DNA of 64,000 nucleotides, from assembly GCF_900120175.1 (NCBI RefSeq), contig NZ_FQLF01000001.1, positions 372,001 through 436,000 of the forward strand, in the 5' to 3' direction. The position numbers and the translations under genes are program-made. Positions 46,223 through 56,904 of this stretch are shown piece by piece. How positions within the stretch are numbered: position 1 is the first letter of the stretch; the number at the start of each line of letters is the position of its first letter. The notes below the pieces were generated by a model that saw nothing but the letters and a program-made list of their open reading frames with translations, ran no database searches and was not told the origin of the DNA. Source of the DNA: Oceanicoccus sp. KOV_DT_Chl. GTDB taxonomy: Bacteria > Pseudomonadota > Gammaproteobacteria > Pseudomonadales > Dasaniaceae.

Positions 46223-47347
46223 TCAAGCCGCAGGCGGTAAAAATTGCCGGGCGATACGTTGTCCCAATTTATCTAACAAGGCCGCACTGGTGCCACAGCT
46301 TAGTTCAATTTGTCGCGCCCACAGGCAGTATCGCCACAGCGGGTAATCACGATCAACACCAATACCACCGTGCAAATGTTGCGCTGCCTGACTGACGCGA
46401 TGGCAGACATCGCCGGTCCAGATTTTTGCCACTATCACTGCCTCGGTTGCTTTGAGGTCCTGATTGATTAATGACACTGCTTGTTGTGTCACCAGCCGCA
46501 AACATTCTACATCGATAAAACAATCTGCAGCGCGGTGGCCGACGGCCTGAAAGGTCGCGATTTGCACACCAAACTGTTGACGTTCCGACGTGTAACTAGC
46601 CGTCATACGCAGCATGCGATCACAGACGCCAACCGCCATCATGGCGTAAGCGGCGGTAGTCGCTTCCACCATCCACTGCATCATGGTTTCAGCCTGTTGG
46701 CCTTGTGCGATAAGCGTGGCCGGAGCTTGATCGAGTTGCAGTTGATACTGCGGTTCACCGGCGGTAACGTGCTGGCGTTGCAGTGTCGAGGTGTTCGGAT
46801 TACGCTCTAAAAGAAAAACACCCAAGCCCTGTTCGGTGCGTGCCGACAGTAAAATCCCTTGGGCTTGCTCAGCAAAAGGGACGCAGTGTTTGCTGCCAGT
46901 CAGCAACCATTGTCCATTGGCATCGGCTGCGGTGGTAGTCGGGGCCAGACTATTTTCATTACCCGCTTCGATTAAGGCTGATGTCAGCATAGCGGTACCG
47001 TTAGCGATCAATGGTAACCAGTGTTGGTTAACGGTTGTATCAGCAAAACGTTGCAGGCTGGCGGCACTGGAAACCAGCACGGGAATGACTGGCACTGGCG
47101 CGACAGTGCGACCGACTTCTTCTATCAGTAAACACAGGGTTTCAAATCCAAAGCCCATACCGCCGTAGGCCGTGTCGATAGCAACGCCTAGCAGGCCTGC
47201 TTCTGCCAGATCAGACCAAAGTTTGTTATCGAAACGATCGGCTTGCTGATCGATAAGTTTTAATTGCTCGTTGCTGGTCTGGTCACCGAGAATCTGTTGC
47301 GCCAGTTTGATGACGTCGAGTTGTTCTTCACTGTAAGAAAAATTCAT
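46223..47347 (-). CDS. acyl-CoA dehydrogenase, short subunit of a likely heteromeric pair
   Basis: A 374-residue FAD enzyme: MNFSYSEEQLDVIKLAQQIL, LGVAIDTAYGGMGFGFETLCLLIEEVGR and a C-terminal AAQHLHGGIGVDRDYPLWRY. The start at 47347 follows AGGAGCAATCGTT; upstream in-frame starts overlap the next gene. Two adjacent acyl-CoA dehydrogenases form heterotetramers in steroid and other bulky acyl-CoA degradation (FadE28/FadE29-type), one subunit carrying the catalytic Glu. The pair here has that arrangement, 11 bp apart. Confidence 0.87.
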   Translation of the reverse strand: MNFSYSEEQLDVIKLAQQILGDQTSNEQLKLIDQQADRFDNKLWSDLAEAGLLGVAIDTAYGGMGFGFETLCLLIEEVGRTVAPVPVIPVLVSSAASLQRFADTTVNQHWLPLIANGTAMLTSALIEAGNENSLAPTTTAADANGQWLLTGSKHCVPFAEQAQGILLSARTEQGLGVFLLERNPNTSTLQRQHVTAGEPQYQLQLDQAPATLIAQGQQAETMMQWMVEATTAAYAMMAVGVCDRMLRMTASYTSERQQFGVQIATFQAVGHRAADCFIDVECLRLVTQQAVSLINQDLKATEAVIVAKIWTGDVCHRVSQAAQHLHGGIGVDRDYPLWRYCLWARQIELSCGTSAALLDKLGQRIARQFLPPAA

Positions 47348-47358
47348 AACGATTGCTC

Positions 47359-48542
47359 CTATCGTTTTGCCAATGGCATCCATAAACCAGCGGCGGCGAT
47401 AATATCCCGCTGCACTTCGTTGCAACCGCCACCAAAGGTCAGGATTGAACCGACGCGATAACGGTGCTCAATTTTGCCCTGCAAAATAGCGCCAGTTGAG
47501 TCTTCGCGAATAATGCCAGCTTGTCCCATCACCTCCAGTAATAAGCGATAGGCTTCGACAAAAAATTCAGTACCGTAGACTTTGGCGGCTGATGCCTCCG
47601 CCATTCCCAACGTGCCTTCACACATCGCCCAGGCTTGTTTAAGGCAGATCATACGCAGTGCTTCCAGTCGCACTTTGACGATGGCCAGGTTGCGTTGCAC
47701 CCAGGGTTTGCTGATCAACGGCTCACCATCTTCTGCACTGTGTGGGCTGCCCACTCGGCCACTTCCTGAAATAAATTAAACACTGGGCCATGATTGACCA
47801 GTGACAAACGCTCGCGATTAAGTTGTCCGGTAATCAGTTTCCAGCCTTTGTTGATTTCACCCACACGCCACTTGTCGGACAGCCGCAAGTCTTGAAAATA
47901 AGTGGCATTGGTGCGTACGCCCAAAGTCCACACCGGGGTGGCGGAAAACCCGGGCGTAGTCGTTGGCACCAAAAACATGGTCAAGCCTTTGTGTTTTTTG
48001 CTGGGGTCAGGGTCAGTGCGGGCGGCAAGCCAAACGTAGTCAGAAAAATTCGCCAGGCTAGTCCACATTTTTTGCCCGTTAATAATCCAGTCGTCACCGT
48101 CGCGTTCAGCTTTGGTGGTCAGGCTGGCCAGATCGGTACCCGCACCGGGTTCGGAATAACCAATCGCCACGACTTTTTCACCATTGAGAATGCCTTTGAC
48201 TGCCTCCTCTCGTACTTCAGTTTCAGCATATTCAGCGAGAACCGGGCCAATCGCTTCGGTGGTAAGAAAAGGGTAGGGGAAGCCTGATGCCATTACTTCT
48301 TCGGTAAAAATATATTGCTCCATTGCAGTGACTTCACGACCGCCTAATTCTTTTGGCCATGACAAACTAATCCATCCATCCGCTCCCATGCGGGCAAACT
48401 GCTTTCTAAATTCTGGGCCGCCGCCTTCAAAATATTCCGGGTTTTTCATTTCGGCGCGCATGGCAGGTGTCATAATACTTTTCATGTATTCACGCACTTC
48501 CTGCTGCAAACGATACTGCTCAGGGGTAAAGTCAATGTTCAT
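47359..48542 (-). CDS. acyl-CoA dehydrogenase, partner subunit (apparent one-base loss)
   Basis: About 394 residues. The N-terminal part includes MNIDFTPEQYRLQQEVREYM, the FAD motif IGYSEPGAGTDLASLTTKAERDGDDWIINGQKMWTS and VWTLGVRTNATYF. Near 47735 one base is missing; restoring it links EWAAHT to AEDGEPLISKPWVQRNLA and the C-terminal helices GGCNEVQRDIIAAAGL. It catalyses alpha-beta desaturation of an acyl-CoA. It follows the acyl-CoA ligase gene on the same strand. Confidence 0.88.
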
Positions 48543-48584
48543 AGTTGGCCTATAACGGTGATTCTAGCGGTGAGTCGTAAGAGA

Positions 48585-50179
48585 TTAAATTTTTGTATCC
48601 TGATCTTGCCAGTATTGATCTCGCAACTGCCGTCGATAAATTTTTCCTGCTTCACTGCGGGGGATGCTGGCAACAAAGTCTACGCTGCGCGGCCATTTTT
48701 GTTTGGCTAGATGCGGTTTTACAAATTCAATTAATTCCTCGGCCAGCGCAGCACTGGCTTTAATACCATCAACCAGTTGCACGACGGCTTTTACCTGTTC
48801 GCGCAAATCGGGATGCGGCACACCGACGCAGGCAACATCGGCAATGTTGGGGTGGGTCAATAACACATCATCAATTTCCTGCGGGTAGAGATTCACACCG
48901 CCGGAAATAATGGTTTCGGCACTGCGGCCGGTAATAAACAAATAGCCATCCTCATCGATATAACCAATATCTCCTGCGGTAAAATAGCCGTCGCGTTGCG
49001 CGTTCGTAGTTTTTTCCGGGGCTTTGTAATATTCAAAACTGCTAGCGGCAGGGTTGATAATCCAGATTTGACCTTCGGTACCGGCGGCAACGTTATTGCC
49101 TTGCTCATCACAGATTTTAAGTTGTGTTGGGCCAGGCTTACCCACCGTACCGGGTTTGGCTAACCACTCTTGCGGGCTAACAATCGTGCCGGAACCTTCG
49201 GTACCGGCAAACATTTCCCAAATAATAGGGCCAAACCAATCAAGCATTTGTTGTTTGGTTTTTACTGAGCAGGGCGCCGCGCCGTGAATGATAAATTTCA
49301 GTGTTGAAAGATCGTATTGCTCGCGGCAAGTTGCCGGTAAATCCAGCATCCGCATAAACATGGTGGGCACAAAAAAACTGTGAGTGATACCGTGCTGGCT
49401 AATGAGTTGCAGGGTTTTTTCCGGTTCCCATTTATCCATAATGACAACCCCGATCCCCGCAGTCATCGGCGTTGTCATGCAGAGGTTAAAAGGGCCGGAA
49501 TGATAGAGTGGTCCGGTTACTAACGATTTATCTGTGCCGCTATCAGGATCGAATTGAAAGACTGCTGTGAGTAAAGCCTGTAGCTCCGCCGCTTTGGCCG
49601 GGTCGGGTTGTTTGCGCAACACGCCTTTGGGCGACCGGTAGTGCCGGAAGTGTATTGCATAACGCTACCCAGAGAGGCCTGTTCTATATCATCGCTGGGG
49701 TATTTTGCCAGTTCAGTTTCATAGTCCTCAAAGCCATTGATCTTGCCACCAAAGCCGAGGCTTACCTTTAATTTTGTGGCTTGTTTGATGGCTTTCTCTG
49801 CTGCTTCGCTGGTGCGGACATCGGCAAAAAGGGCGACAGCATCGCAATCATCGACAATGTAGGCAATCTCCTCGGCGGATAAATGCCAGTTAACCGTAGT
49901 CAGGCGCGCGCCAATACGGTGGGCAGCGAAACGCACTTCAATAAATTCGGGGCGGTTACCCGATAGAATAGCAATGCCATCTCCGCGTTGATAACCGCGG
50001 TCCAGTAACAGGTGAGCAATGCGATTGATGCGATCGTTAAGCTGCTTGAAACTGCGATTGCCATGCTCGGAAATGATGGCGGAGCGGTTGGGATCCAGCG
50101 CTGCGACCGCAGCTATTTCCATGCCTTCGGCAGCCCGGCTGCGTGCTGCTTCGACGACTGAGGTTGCGGTGTCTGTCAT
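48585..50179 (-). CDS. AMP-forming acyl-CoA ligase (apparent one-base loss)
   Basis: About 531 residues. The N-terminal part runs to the AMP loop YTSGTTGRPK. At 49629-49631 one C of four (minus strand) is lost; restoring it gives GRPKGVLRKQPDPAKAAE. The remaining chain has FAGTEGSGTIVS, YFTAGDIGYIDEDGYLFITGR and the catalytic Lys in PRSEAGKIYRRQL. It activates an organic acid to its CoA thioester, supplying the two downstream dehydrogenases. Substrate unknown. Confidence 0.88.
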
Positions 50180-50522
50180 AGCGGTATCCTTTAGCCTGAT
50201 GGGCTATGCAATATTATTTATTTTATGTGTTGTTAAAAAGACTGTGTTACAAAGGTTGATACATATAAAGTAATTCAGTTATTACTATCGTCATTCCTGT
50301 TCAGGCCACACTACTATCCGGGATAAATATGAAACACCATAAATAAATCGAAGTCATCACCGATCAAGTCGGGAATGACTCAATATAAAATGAGTCTGTA
50401 TGTTGGCTCTGAGCGTTTCGGTATTGTGGTGAAGACCGAAACGCTAAGTTAGTTTTATTTCCTTGTCAGAATGAGTGACAGAATCTGTTGGGTTGCAGCC
50501 CGATAATTCATCAGCGCTGTGT
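50180..50522. other. intergenic region with dispersed repeat
   Basis: Separates the aldehyde dehydrogenase and acyl-CoA ligase genes (both minus strand). It contains one complete copy of the 90-bp repeat with inverted ends; no ORF is supported. The presence of a repeat here suggests the two gene groups can be transcribed separately. Confidence 0.5.
50290..50379 (+). repeat. dispersed 90-bp repeat with inverted ends, copy 1
   Basis: Begins GTCATTCC and ends GGAATGAC, an 8-bp perfect terminal inverted repeat. It shares the core CACTACTRTCCGGRATAAATA and AAGTCATC with the copy at 55335. No coding capacity; a MITE- or REP-like element. Confidence 0.75.
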
Positions 50523-51980
50523 TTACTTTTTGATTTGCTGCGCCATCATCTTATCCATCTTTTCACCAAAGGGCGGTAACGTGCCAGCTAGTTTTGGCAG
50601 ATTAACAAGGCCTTGCTTAAATACCGTTTTGGCATGGCTAAAGGTTTTGAAACCTTCAAAGCCATGATAATTACCCATGCCGCTTGGACCAACACCGCCA
50701 AAAGGTGCATCGTCACAGGCAAAGTGCATGGCGATATCATTAACCGATACGCCACCAGCGATGGTGTTATCCAGGATGTGTTCCTGTTCATCCTGATTTT
50801 TTCCAAAGTAGTATAAGGCCAAGGGCTGGGGGCGGTCGTTTATATATTCAATACAGTCATCCAGTTTGCGATAACTTTTCACATTCAGAATCGAGCCGAA
50901 AATTTCATCCTGCATGCACAGCATGTCATCGGTAGGCTCAATAATTAAATGCAGTGGAATTTTGTGGTGTGGGTTTTTGCTGCTATCGCGCCAGTCTTCA
51001 TTGGCGGGGTTTAATTCGACAATACGCGCGCCTTTTTCTTTGGCGTCATCTATATAGCCTTTGATGCGATTAAAGTGACGCTCGTTAATCAGAGCTACAT
51101 AATCCGGGTTATGCATCAATGTAGGAAATTGAGTGGCAATGGTTTCCTTGCAGGTAGTGATAAACGCTTCAATACGGCTGGCGGGGATAAAAGCATAATC
51201 CGGAGAAATACACAGTTGGCCACCATTCATACTTTTGCCGGTAATTAATTTTTCAGCAACTTCGGCAATAGGCATGGAGTCGGAAACAATCACTGGTGAT
51301 TTGCCACCCAGCTCCAGTGTCACCGGGGTTAAATTTTCAGCCGCGGCTTTCATCACCAATTTACCAATGCTGGTCGCACCGGTAAAAATAATATGGTCCA
51401 AGGGTAGGCTACTAAATGCAGCGCCAACTTCGGGGCCGCCATTGGCAAAGGCAATTTCTGTTTCTTCAAAATATTTAGCAAACAGTGTCTTCATGACTTC
51501 GGCTGTGGCCGGGGTGAATTCTGACGGTTTTATTATGACGCGATTACCCGCAGCTAAAATATCGGCCAATGGGCTGAAAATCATATTCACCGGCACATTC
51601 CAGGGCGTCATGATACCGACAACGCCTTTGGGTTGATATTTTATGACTGTTTTGGCTCCGAATAAATTCATTGGGATAGGAGCTTTGCGTTTTTCCGGTT
51701 TCATCCATTTTTTTAGATTTTTACGGGCATTTTTTAAAGTGCTAACCGAGGTAAAAATATCAGTCATTAGGGTGACGTGGCGTGAGCGGCAACCAAAGTC
51801 AGTATTAACGGCATCGCAAATGGCAGTTTGATTATCGACTAAGAGCGCAATACAGCGATTGATACGATCAACACGGGTTTCATAGGCTACATAGCCTTCT
51901 TTTTTAAACGCTGCTCGTTGACGCGTAACTAAGTCAAGTAGGGGGGCTTTAATTTCGTCGAGTGGTAATCCCGCAGTCAT
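50523..51980 (-). CDS. aldehyde dehydrogenase (coniferyl-aldehyde-dehydrogenase-like)
   Basis: A 485-residue NAD(P)-dependent enzyme. Motifs: PWNVPVNMIFSPLADILAAGNRVIIKPSE (cofactor), FTGATSIGKLVM, LELGGKSP (general base Glu) and NGGQLCISPDY (catalytic Cys). A C-terminal GGVGPSGMGNYHGFEGFKTFSHAK is normal for the family. It oxidises an aldehyde to an acid, the step between the GMC oxidoreductase upstream and the acyl-CoA ligase downstream. The closest remembered group is the coniferyl aldehyde type, which does not fix the substrate. Confidence 0.9.
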   Translation of the reverse strand: MTAGLPLDEIKAPLLDLVTRQRAAFKKEGYVAYETRVDRINRCIALLVDNQTAICDAVNTDFGCRSRHVTLMTDIFTSVSTLKNARKNLKKWMKPEKRKAPIPMNLFGAKTVIKYQPKGVVGIMTPWNVPVNMIFSPLADILAAGNRVIIKPSEFTPATAEVMKTLFAKYFEETEIAFANGGPEVGAAFSSLPLDHIIFTGATSIGKLVMKAAAENLTPVTLELGGKSPVIVSDSMPIAEVAEKLITGKSMNGGQLCISPDYAFIPASRIEAFITTCKETIATQFPTLMHNPDYVALINERHFNRIKGYIDDAKEKGARIVELNPANEDWRDSSKNPHHKIPLHLIIEPTDDMLCMQDEIFGSILNVKSYRKLDDCIEYINDRPQPLALYYFGKNQDEQEHILDNTIAGGVSVNDIAMHFACDDAPFGGVGPSGMGNYHGFEGFKTFSHAKTVFKQGLVNLPKLAGTLPPFGEKMDKMMAQQIKK

Positions 51981-52030
51981 GGTTCTTTCCTCAAAGTTAA
52001 TTCGATTTACACAGTCGCTGATCTTTTTGT

Positions 52031-53658
52031 TTATGATTGTTGCTTGCGATCAGCAAGAATCATATCGGCACATTTTTCCGCGATCATTACGCAGGCGGCA
52101 TTGGTATTACCGGATAAAATGGTAGGCATAATCGATGCGTCTGCAACTCTCAAGCCGGTGACACCGCGCACCCGCAGCTGATTATCAACCACAGCTTTTT
52201 TATCTTTGCCCATTTTGCAAGTACCAACCGGGTGATAAACCGATTCTCCTTTTTCCCTGACATAGGCGAGTAATTGTTCATCAGTTTGTAATTGCCGTCC
52301 GGGTTGTATTTCCTGATCACGGTACTTATCCATTGTAGGTGCATCAAAAATGGCGCGTGTTTTTCTAATAGCAGCGAGTGTTTTAATCCGGTCGTGCTCA
52401 GTATCCAGATAATTCGCTTTAATAGAGGGATGAGCCATGGGGTCGCCACTTTTGATATGCACTTGGCCGCGGCTGGTAGGGCGTAAGTAACATACCGTGG
52501 CGGTGGTGCCTGGTACGGTATCAATATTTCCTTTGGCATTGGTTTCACCCGCAGCCGGGCAAAATGAATCTGTGCATCAGCGCGATCTGAGTCATCATCA
52601 CAGCGAAAGAATGCACCAGCTTGTGCCGCAGGGTGTACTAACAAGCCGCTGCGCTGTAAAAAAAACCTGGCGATATTTTTCATCATATGCAATGGGCGGG
52701 TTTCATCAAAAAACGTGACAACATTTTTTAAACCCTGCTGGATATTAACGGTGAGGTGGTCTTGCAGGTTTTCACCGACACCAGGTAAATGATGCACTGT
52801 GTCGATACCGTAAGTCGTTAGTAGTTTTTTATCGCCAATACCAGATAGCTCTAACAGCTGTGGTGAGTTGATAGCGCCGCCGCAGAGAATGACTTCACCG
52901 CCGGCTGCTAACTGAGCGGTTTTATTGATACCTTTTTGGGAGTAGGCAATGCCGCTCGCCTGCTTATCAGTAAACAGGATTTTTTGTGTTAACGCATGGA
53001 GTTGTATATCAAGGTTAGGGCGTTTGTCGCAAAGCTTCAAAAAAGTTCGCGCGGTACTTTGGCGCAAACCGTTTTTGATATTGAGCTGGTAGAAACCCAT
53101 ACCTTCTTGTTGTTCGCCATTAAAATCCTCGGTGTGTGGTATGCCGGACTCAATTCCTGCCTGCACAAATAAATCGGCAAGCTCAAATTTGTTTTCAACT
53201 TCTTCAACCCAAAGTGGGCCACCGTAGCCGTGGTAGTGATTTTCGCCGGCCGCATAATGTTCGCCGCGTTTAAAGTAGGGCAGTACATCATCATAGCCCC
53301 AGCCTTTATTGCCTGCAGCGGCCCATTCGTCATAGTCTGCTTTTTGACCGCGAATATAGACCATGCCATTGATGGAACTGGAGCCACCCAACACTTTACC
53401 GCGAGGCCAGCTAATTTTTCGCTGATTCATCTGTGGCTCAGGGTCGGTTTCATAGCACCAGTTTAGCTTGGGGTCCTTCATTAAAAAGGCAAACCCTAAA
53501 GGAATATGAATAAGTGGGTTGCTATCTTTACCACCGGCTTCCAGAAGTAACACGTTACGACTGGCTTCGCGTGATAGGTGATAAGCCAGTGCGCAGCCAG
53601 CGGAACCGGCACCGACGATAATGTAATCGTACTGAGGAATGTTTTCGGCGGAACTCAT
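52031..53658 (-). CDS. GMC-family FAD-dependent alcohol dehydrogenase/oxidase (apparent one-base loss)
   Basis: About 542 residues. The N-terminal FAD fold is YIIVGAGSAGCALAYHLS, with PRGKVLGGSSSINGMVYIRG and GAINSPQLLELSGIG (GMC signatures 1 and 2). Near 52556 one base is missing; healed, the chain goes on FARAAGETNAKGNIDT ... RGQVHIKSGDPMAHPSI to the catalytic His region VYHPVGTCKMG. The start at 53658 is MSSAENIPQYDY; a TTG three codons upstream is possible. It oxidises an alcohol, likely feeding the aldehyde dehydrogenase 50 bp downstream. Confidence 0.9.
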
Positions 53659-53811
53659 ACAGAACAAATCCTGATTCTTTTGTAATCGGGGAATTATACA
53701 GGCTTGCTCTCTTTCGTAGGTGTTTTGCGGGTCACGAGGCGATTAAATTTTTTTAACAGAGTCCCCCCTCGGCAGAGCTAGGATACAAGGGGGATGGAGC
53801 GCGCGGTGGCT

Positions 53812-54201
53812 TCAAGCAGTTTGTTTCTGACCAAGTTGTAATAATAGCAAGGCCAGTACGCCACTCACGGATTCAAAAATAATCGCTGCAAAATTATAGC
53901 CGTTATCACCACTATCAACCGTCAGGCCATAGGCGCGTGCACCAGCCAGGCCTGCGAATATAAATATCGAGACTAGCAGGCCCTGGGGTACCCGTGCGAT
54001 CTGTGAGCAGCAAAACAGTAAATACAGTCCCATCGTACACTGTAAGCCGCCATACATCGCACGCACTTCAATCAAGGCAGTGCCATCACCAAGGCCCATG
54101 CCAGTGTATTCATTCAAGATCATTGGGTTAAACAGGCAGTACAATCCATAGAGTGTGAATATCACGCCTATTACCAGTAAAAATCCTCTTGCTAGCATCA
54201 T
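53812..54201 (-). CDS. DUF4345-type small membrane protein
   Basis: A 129-residue protein with four membrane segments and small conserved-looking polar parts (EVRAMYGGLQCTMGLYLLF, FAGLAGARAYGL). This pattern fits the DUF4345 family, of unknown function. It is 144 bp downstream of the GMC gene start region and transcribed toward it reversed by promoter; no operon partner is clear. Confidence 0.65.
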   Translation of the reverse strand: MMLARGFLLVIGVIFTLYGLYCLFNPMILNEYTGMGLGDGTALIEVRAMYGGLQCTMGLYLLFCCSQIARVPQGLLVSIFIFAGLAGARAYGLTVDSGDNGYNFAAIIFESVSGVLALLLLQLGQKQTA

Positions 54202-54381
54202 TGTCTATTCCTCGCCTCAAGTATTATGGTGTTTGTTTTTACCGTTTATCTTAGCTAGCTAATCACTATAAGCAAGGCGTGATTATCAATCCTGCTTTGA
54301 ATTCGTGCGATTTGTTAGTCGACGTTTAGCTATCTGCTCTATATAGTGCCTGCTCATTTTTCTGATACTGTCGCTGTCATT

Positions 54382-55275
54382 ATGACTAACCGCCGAGCTG
54401 AGCTTTTGCTGCTATCCGTTGCCCTAATCGCGGCTGTGGGGTGGATTCTTTCAAAAATGGTATTGTCGGAAATGGAAGCTTATACCTTTATGAGTATTCG
54501 CTTTTTACTAGCCGCAGCCACGCTGGCATTGTTTTGTGGCAAAGATATTCGGCAGTTGGATCGCAATCAGATATTTCGTTGTTTGGCCACAGGTACTGCC
54601 TTGGGCTCGGGATTGTTATGTTGGTCTTTGGGTTTAAAGCTCACTGATAAGGTGGGTGAGGGCGCGTTTATCGTTAGTCTGGGCGTTGTGGTCGTGCCTC
54701 TGGTTGGTAGAATATTTTTTGCCGAAAAAATTTCACTGTTACTCCTGGTCAGTTTGATTCCCGCCGTCGCCGGTTTGTATTTTTTGGCGCTGGATAACAT
54801 GCAACAAGGTCTGGGTTTTGGGTTTGATAAAGCACAGTATTGTTTTTTGGGATCTATATTAGCTTTCGCTCTGCATTTAAATTTATCCGGTCATTATGTC
54901 ACTAGTATTGCGCCATTGGCGTTATCAACCTTGCAGTTGGGTATGGCCGGCTTAATGGCAACAGTTGGTGCGCTGTTAGTTGATCCTCCACTGGGTCAAC
55001 AGCATGGCGGAGAGATTGCTCAGCTGACGTGGGTTTTGTTAATCGCAAGTGCGTTGGTGGCAACCAGCTTACGTTTCTCTTTACAAACACAAGCGCTGCA
55101 ACATCTAAAGCCCAGTCACGCCAGTATGATTTTATTAGCTGAGCCGGTATTAACAGTGCTGATGAGTATGTGGTGGTTGGATGAAGTGCTGAGCGGAAAT
55201 CAGATAGTCGGTTGTTTGCTGATTTTTGGTGGGGTGGTTTTCTATCGGTTGGGGCCGGTGTTGAGGCGGCGGTGA
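54382..55275 (+). CDS. EamA/DMT-family transporter
   Basis: About 297 residues with ten membrane helices in two repeats, each with an EamA-type end (MVLSEMEAYTFMSIRFLLAAATLALF in the first, HASMILLAEPVLTVLMSMWWLDEVLSGNQIVGCLLIFGGVVFYRL in the second). These are drug/metabolite exporters of the inner membrane. The ATG at 54382 gives MTNRRAELLLL; a GTG 12 codons upstream is possible. The substrate is unknown. Confidence 0.87.
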   Translation: MTNRRAELLLLSVALIAAVGWILSKMVLSEMEAYTFMSIRFLLAAATLALFCGKDIRQLDRNQIFRCLATGTALGSGLLCWSLGLKLTDKVGEGAFIVSLGVVVVPLVGRIFFAEKISLLLLVSLIPAVAGLYFLALDNMQQGLGFGFDKAQYCFLGSILAFALHLNLSGHYVTSIAPLALSTLQLGMAGLMATVGALLVDPPLGQQHGGEIAQLTWVLLIASALVATSLRFSLQTQALQHLKPSHASMILLAEPVLTVLMSMWWLDEVLSGNQIVGCLLIFGGVVFYRLGPVLRRR

Positions 55276-55334
55276 GATGATTGTCATCATCGTGGAAAAG
55301 GTGTTTTGTCGTTATTTTTGAATGTCTGATGTTT

Positions 55335-55425
55335 GTCATTCCTGATCAGGTCGCACTACTGTCCGGAATAAATAAGAAACATCGCAGATAAGTTGAAGTC
55401 ATCCCCGACTCCGATCGGGAATGAC
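55335..55425 (+). repeat. dispersed 90-bp repeat with inverted ends, copy 2
   Basis: A 91-bp element starting GTCATTCC and ending GGGAATGAC, matching copy 1 along its whole length with about one difference in five. It lies between the convergent EamA and GGDEF genes. Confidence 0.75.
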
Positions 55426-55494
55426 AGCATTGTGTGGGAATGAAAAAATAAATGGGAGTAACGATATTGTGCTGAAAATTAAAACCTAACCAAA

Positions 55495-56465
55495 TCAACA
55501 AGCATCCTGCTCAATACACTCCTGAGCATTCATTACCTGATTACGTCCTTTACCTTTTGCACGGTAAAGCGCCTTATCCGCTCTTGAAAACAAACTGGAC
55601 ATATTATCCCCGTCCATCAATGTTGCCAAGCCAACACTGACCGTGACAGCGATGGAATTGTCTTCAAAGGTTGTCGTCATTTTTTCAATCGATTGGCGGA
55701 TACGTTCTGCCACGATTGCAGCACCTTGGTTGGACGTATTGTTCAGCACCAGTACAAACTCTTCGCCACCAAAACGATAGGCGCGGTAGGCGGAATCGGT
55801 TTCACGGCTGCATTGTGCCAAATTGCTGGCGACATCTTTTAAAACATAATCACCAGCGGCGTGGCCATAGTCGTCATTGATCAGTTTGAACTTGTCGATA
55901 TCTACAACGAGTAAAGACAATGGGAGTTTGTGGCGAGTAGCCAAGGCTATTTCACGCTCTAATGTATTTTCCAGTGCCAGACGATTACCGGAACCCGTGA
56001 GTGGATCACGCAGAGCGCTTAGTACGGCTTCTTTATACATGAGGGCATTGCGAATAGGGCAGATCAAACAGCTGATGAGCATTTCCAATAATTGTAATTC
56101 GGATTCGTTAAAACGTTTGCTGCGACTGAAACCGATTTCCCCAGTGACTCCTGTTTGACGACAAGTTTGTAGTGGCAGTTATGCCGGGCATTTTTACCCA
56201 GCTCTATCGCTTCGGAAATCTTATCGTTTTGGTAGTGCAGGCTAGCAATGTTCAGACTGCGATTGGCTTCCTCAAAAAATAGCTGCATCAGCTGAGGTAG
56301 CTCTAAAGTAGTTTGCAATAAATTGCTCAATTGCAAGCGCAGTTCGGCGTATTGATTCGCCTTGTTGGCTGGTTTGCGATTTGTGGTGCTGCGTTTTAGC
56401 CCGTTTTGATTTGTGTTTTGGGTCGGAAAGGCAACAGTATTTGAATGTTGAACGGTAGTTACCAT
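55495..56465 (-). CDS. cytoplasmic GGDEF diguanylate cyclase (apparent one-base loss)
   Basis: About 323 residues and no membrane helix. The N-terminal 140 residues resemble a degenerate GAF-like sensor; the C-terminal GGDEF domain has RDPLTGSGNRLALE, DIDKFKLINDDYGHAAGD and YRFGGEEFVLVL. An RxxD inhibition site at the usual five-residue distance is absent (an RETD lies farther upstream). One G of five is missing at the run 56139-56142 (plus-strand C); healed, it reads ESLGEIGFSRSKRFNESELQLLEMLI. It should make cyclic di-GMP. Confidence 0.85.
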
Positions 56466-56904
56466 AGCCAGATAGCCTCAAATCATTGCGTGTTTACACT
56501 GCTTATAGGCTGTCGCGCTTAAGTCAGCTTGTTAGTAAATTGTTTCGTTGAAGCAGTTAAAGCGAAATCTGTGCCACAAATATAAAAAATTATCTAACTT
56601 GTTGATATTGTTGTATTAAATGCTTTTTTTGGGGCGGATTTTCGGGTGCCAAAGCGGCAATGGCGGCAATCAAAAGCGGCAAGGGGTCAAAATTCTGCCG
56701 GTCATTTTCACTATCCCCAGCCTTTTCTGTGGCATGAATTTGGCGGTGTTTACAGGGCAATTTTGGCTAGGCAATTAAATCGCAGCTGCGTATACTACGT
56801 TGTCATAAATAACTATAAATAAAATCAATGTGCTAGTGTGAGCAGAGCCTCATCAGTCGATGATGTTGCTCGTTTACTTTCAGTCGATTCCACAGGATCC
56901 AATC
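56466..56904. other. intergenic region upstream of the BlaI-type gene
   Basis: Holds a perfect 10-bp palindrome CGCAGCTGCG at 56781-56790 followed at once by TATACT, which could be a -10 element, and a TACTAC...GTCATA dyad-like string. These are candidate operator/promoter parts for the BlaI-type regulator. No ORF is supported in the rest of the region. Confidence 0.35.

Noticed and set aside
47359-48542. Truncated acyl-CoA dehydrogenase plus a small separate gene
   Set aside because: The second ORF continues the C-terminal domain of the first after one lost base.
52150-53667. GMC protein ending in a novel C-terminal tail
   Set aside because: The tail is out of frame; the true catalytic C terminus is in the next frame (52031-52556).
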